A DNA stretch of 7,530 nucleotides from Mariprofundaceae bacterium (GTDB lineage: Bacteria > Pseudomonadota > Zetaproteobacteria > Mariprofundales > Mariprofundaceae), in contig JAUZQT010000168.1 in the NCBI GenBank assembly GCA_030950825.1, forward strand, positions 1 to 7,530, in the 5' to 3' direction. Shown here one piece after another: positions 6,341 through 7,530 of this stretch. The notes below the pieces were generated by a model that had not been told where the DNA came from, made no database searches, and worked only from the letters and a program-made list of their open reading frames with translations. Within the stretch, counting starts at the first letter, position 1, and every line of letters begins with the position of its first letter. Position numbers and translations under genes: made by a program.

Positions 6341-6482
6341 TTACAACAAAGCCTCACGTATTGAAACCATCAAGCCGCTCCGAAAAGTTGTTTCGCGTAG
6401 CAAAAACACAGGCCGCGTGGAGCCTCGCAAGAAAGCTATATGATTGGATGGAGATAGTAGCGCTTGATGGACAAGCAGCCAA
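6341..6482 (-). promoter_or_regulatory. grxD-rpoN intergenic region, possible rpoN promoter
   Basis: This 142-nt gap has no open frame with a ribosome binding site on the minus strand. A weak sigma70-like pair, TTGGCT (6482-6477) and TACTAT 17 nt further, overlaps the grxD end. AGCCA/TGGCT can form a short hairpin around the grxD stop but no T-run follows. Transcription may simply continue from grxD into rpoN. Confidence 0.2.
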
Positions 6483-6815
6483 TCAGCTGGCTTCGTTGTT
6501 CTGTAAAGGCTTCAATATTTCAGCCAGCTCACCGTTGCTGTGCATTTCATTAATAATATCACAGCCACCAACAAATTCGCCTTTAATGTAAAGCTGTGGA
6601 ATCGTTGGCCAGTCTGCGTATTCTTTGATGCCTTGGCGCACATTATTATCCAATAGCACATTAACCGCAGCATACGGCACATCATAAGTACCAACAATGC
6701 TGGATACCTGTTGTGAAAAACCACACTGTGGCATTTGCGGCGTACCCTTCATAAACAGCACCACATCGTTACCCTTCACGACACCATCGATTTGATCCAA
6801 TATTGGGTTGCTCAT
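6483..6815 (-). CDS. grxD: Monothiol glutaredoxin (Grx4/GrxD family, CGFS type)
   Basis: A 110-residue single-domain monothiol glutaredoxin, the standard bacterial size. The CGFS active site is at 31-34 (MPQCGFSQQ). The preceding KGTPQ (Lys23) and the later WPTIPQLYI (69-77) and GGCDI (83-87) are the glutathione-binding elements. CGFS glutaredoxins hold a [2Fe-2S] cluster between two subunits, or with a BolA partner, and pass it to target proteins. The BolA-family gene 26 nt upstream fits that role. GAGGAA seven to eight nt before the ATG supports the start. The pair is likely one operon. Confidence 0.97.
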   Translation of the reverse strand: MSNPILDQIDGVVKGNDVVLFMKGTPQMPQCGFSQQVSSIVGTYDVPYAAVNVLLDNNVRQGIKEYADWPTIPQLYIKGEFVGGCDIINEMHSNGELAEILKPLQNNEAS

Positions 6816-6841
6816 ATTTAATTCCTCGAAAATTTTTTTAT

Positions 6842-7078
6842 TTATTCTACTGCTCGCGTTTTCAACGCCAGGGCATGAACTGCGGCGCGCATATTATCGC
6901 CCAGTGCAGCATAAACCATCTTATGTTGGATAATACGTGTTTTACCCGCAAAAGTCGCTGATATAACCTCCATTTCAAAATGATCATCGCCCGAATAACA
7001 TGATACATGGACTTCAGCATCTGGTATCGCTTCAAGAACCAATGCTTTAAGTGTGTCTGGATGAATCGTTTCAGTCAT
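6842..7078 (-). CDS. bolA: BolA/IbaG family protein
   Basis: A 78-residue BolA-fold protein, as short as IbaG and shorter than E. coli BolA (105). Conserved features are HFEMEVIS (33-40), the FAGKTRIIQHKMVY block (43-56) with His52, and the C-terminal VHALALKT (67-74) with His68. Cys27 in HVSCYSGDDHF sits in the loop that carries the cluster-ligand Cys or His in relatives. BolA proteins bind a [2Fe-2S] cluster together with CGFS glutaredoxins, and the grxD gene follows directly. The HALAL ending is BolA-like, while size and the VHVS loop are IbaG-like, so the symbol is tentative. AAGG six nt before the ATG supports the start. Confidence 0.92.
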   Translation of the reverse strand: MTETIHPDTLKALVLEAIPDAEVHVSCYSGDDHFEMEVISATFAGKTRIIQHKMVYAALGDNMRAAVHALALKTRAVE

Positions 7079-7110
7079 TTAAAACCTTATATTACAATGG
7101 AATTGCAAAG

Positions 7111-7134
7111 AAAAATCCCCAATCATCACGGGGA
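7111..7134 (-). terminator. Intrinsic terminator or attenuator upstream of bolA
   Basis: On the minus strand TCCCC (7134-7130), a nine-nt loop and GGGGA (7120-7116) are followed by T5 (7115-7111), C and TTT. This is a compact intrinsic terminator about 33 nt before the bolA ATG. It could end a transcript from beyond the window or attenuate the bolA-grxD transcript itself. Its loop matches the inverted repeat at 7219-7229. Confidence 0.5.
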
Positions 7135-7229
7135 CTCATCATTGGATCATAAAAGGAAAGATAAACGTAACAATGCCTAAATACCATCTAAATATAGTCA
7201 GCATTATTCATGAATCGTCGTGATGATTG
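7120..7229. repeat. 11-bp perfect inverted repeat spanning the bolA leader
   Basis: CAATCATCACG at 7120-7130 and its exact reverse complement at 7219-7229 are 88 nt apart. In a minus-strand transcript the upstream copy could pair with the whole loop of the terminator hairpin, including one base of each arm. Such pairing would compete with termination. Confidence 0.55.
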
Positions 7230-7252
7230 CGTAGAAGCTTTGTTTGCAACGA

Positions 7253-7280
7253 ATTTTAAAGAAAACGTTGGCTCTTTCAA
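7253..7280 (-). promoter_or_regulatory. Putative sigma70-type promoter for bolA-grxD
   Basis: On the minus strand TTGAAA (7280-7275, five of six to TTGACA) and TAAAAT (7258-7253, five of six to TATAAT) are 16 nt apart. A start near 7246 would give a leader of about 170 nt that contains both arms of the 11-bp inverted repeat and the terminator. Confidence 0.45.
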
Positions 7281-7350
7281 ATTCTAAATGGGTAGGCAAA
7301 ATTCATAGGGGGATAAGCAAGCTCAATGACTCACCACAAAACAAGCTGTC

Positions 7351-7426
7351 GAATGCTAATCCTGCAAAGCCGCACGTCTCCCTCATTCGAGGAAGGGCGA
7401 CGTGCGGCTCCGCAGAACAAGCATTC
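7351..7426. repeat. Long imperfect hairpin
   Basis: Nested inverted repeats: GAATGC (7351-7356) with GCATTC (7421-7426), CTGC (7362-7365) with GCAG (7412-7415), AGCCGCACGTC (7368-7378) with GACGTGCGGCT (7399-7409), and CCCT (7380-7383) with AGGG (7394-7397). The central stem is 11 perfect pairs plus four after one mismatch. It is GC-rich inside AT-rich DNA. No T-run follows on either side, so it is not a clear terminator. It may be an intergenic palindromic repeat or a structured RNA. Confidence 0.6.
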
Positions 7427-7530
7427 TAGGCAATTTTGAAGCTCATTTTAACATCAGAAGAGCATAGTGACTGGGTGAATATCTAATTGTGATATGATTA
7501 CCCTAATTTCTAACAAGATGTCAAAATTAT

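Larger units (their letters stand above)
7079..7530. other. Gene-free region upstream of bolA
   Basis: I see no convincing gene in these 452 bases. A 61-codon plus-strand frame (7244-7429) starts with TTG, has no ribosome binding site and crosses the long hairpin. Near the right edge there is a TATGAT (7493-7498) on the plus strand and a perfect TTGACA on the minus strand (7524-7519), but neither has a good partner element. The region holds the promoter, terminator, inverted repeat and hairpin listed separately. Confidence 0.5.

Noticed and set aside
7092..7187. 31-codon leader peptide rich in aromatic residues on the minus strand
   Set aside because: No Shine-Dalgarno sequence is visible before its ATG and it runs straight through the terminator hairpin. 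Probably chance.
7368..7409. Group II intron domain V
   Set aside because: GCCGCACGTC and TCGAATGAGGGA recall intron 3' ends, but the stem is too long, has no GNRA loop or two-nt bulge, and no reverse transcriptase gene is present.
7351..7426. Integron attC recombination site
   Set aside because: The nested arms look attC-like, but no RYYYAAC/GTTRRRY core boxes flank them and there is no integrase or cassette array.

Overview
The window looks like the chromosome of a proteobacterium with a middling GC content. The gene order rpoN, hpf, ptsN, hprK, EIIA, ptsH, ptsI is the arrangement of the regulatory phosphotransferase (PTS) cluster in beta-proteobacteria and some related lineages (Zetaproteobacteria are one possibility). 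The sequence alone does not fix the class. All convincing genes lie on the minus strand, so transcription runs from right to left.

Right part (about 7080-7530): non-coding leader DNA with a long imperfect hairpin (7351-7426), a good sigma70-like promoter (7253-7280) and a small intrinsic terminator (7111-7134). These precede a BolA/IbaG-family gene and, 26 nt on, a CGFS monothiol glutaredoxin (grxD). The two products are known partners that share a [2Fe-2S] cluster. A 142-nt gap then separates grxD from rpoN.

Centre (2237-6340): rpoN (sigma-54), a long-form hpf, ptsN (EIIA-Ntr) and hprK (HPr kinase/phosphorylase). A 29-codon open frame sits exactly where rapZ would be expected and may be its remnant. 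A mannose-type EIIA domain protein follows. rpoN-hpf-ptsN are packed 4-5 nt apart. The ptsN-hprK gap (110 nt) holds hairpins followed by T-runs.

Left part (1-2244): ptsH (HPr) and ptsI (enzyme I) finish the cluster. The ptsI product keeps every catalytic residue, but it has no ordinary start codon in the right place (an AUU start is likely) and its C-terminus is about 30 residues short. Its stop codon lies inside one copy of a diverged intergenic repeat. A second copy lies 180 bp further downstream and part of an inverted copy is at the window edge.

Together these genes describe a PTS with no sugar permease in view. PEP phosphate would pass EI -> HPr(His15) -> EIIA-Man-like or EIIA-Ntr. HprK would modify HPr Ser46. 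The system is most likely regulatory rather than for sugar uptake and sits with nitrogen sigma factor, ribosome hibernation and Fe-S functions.
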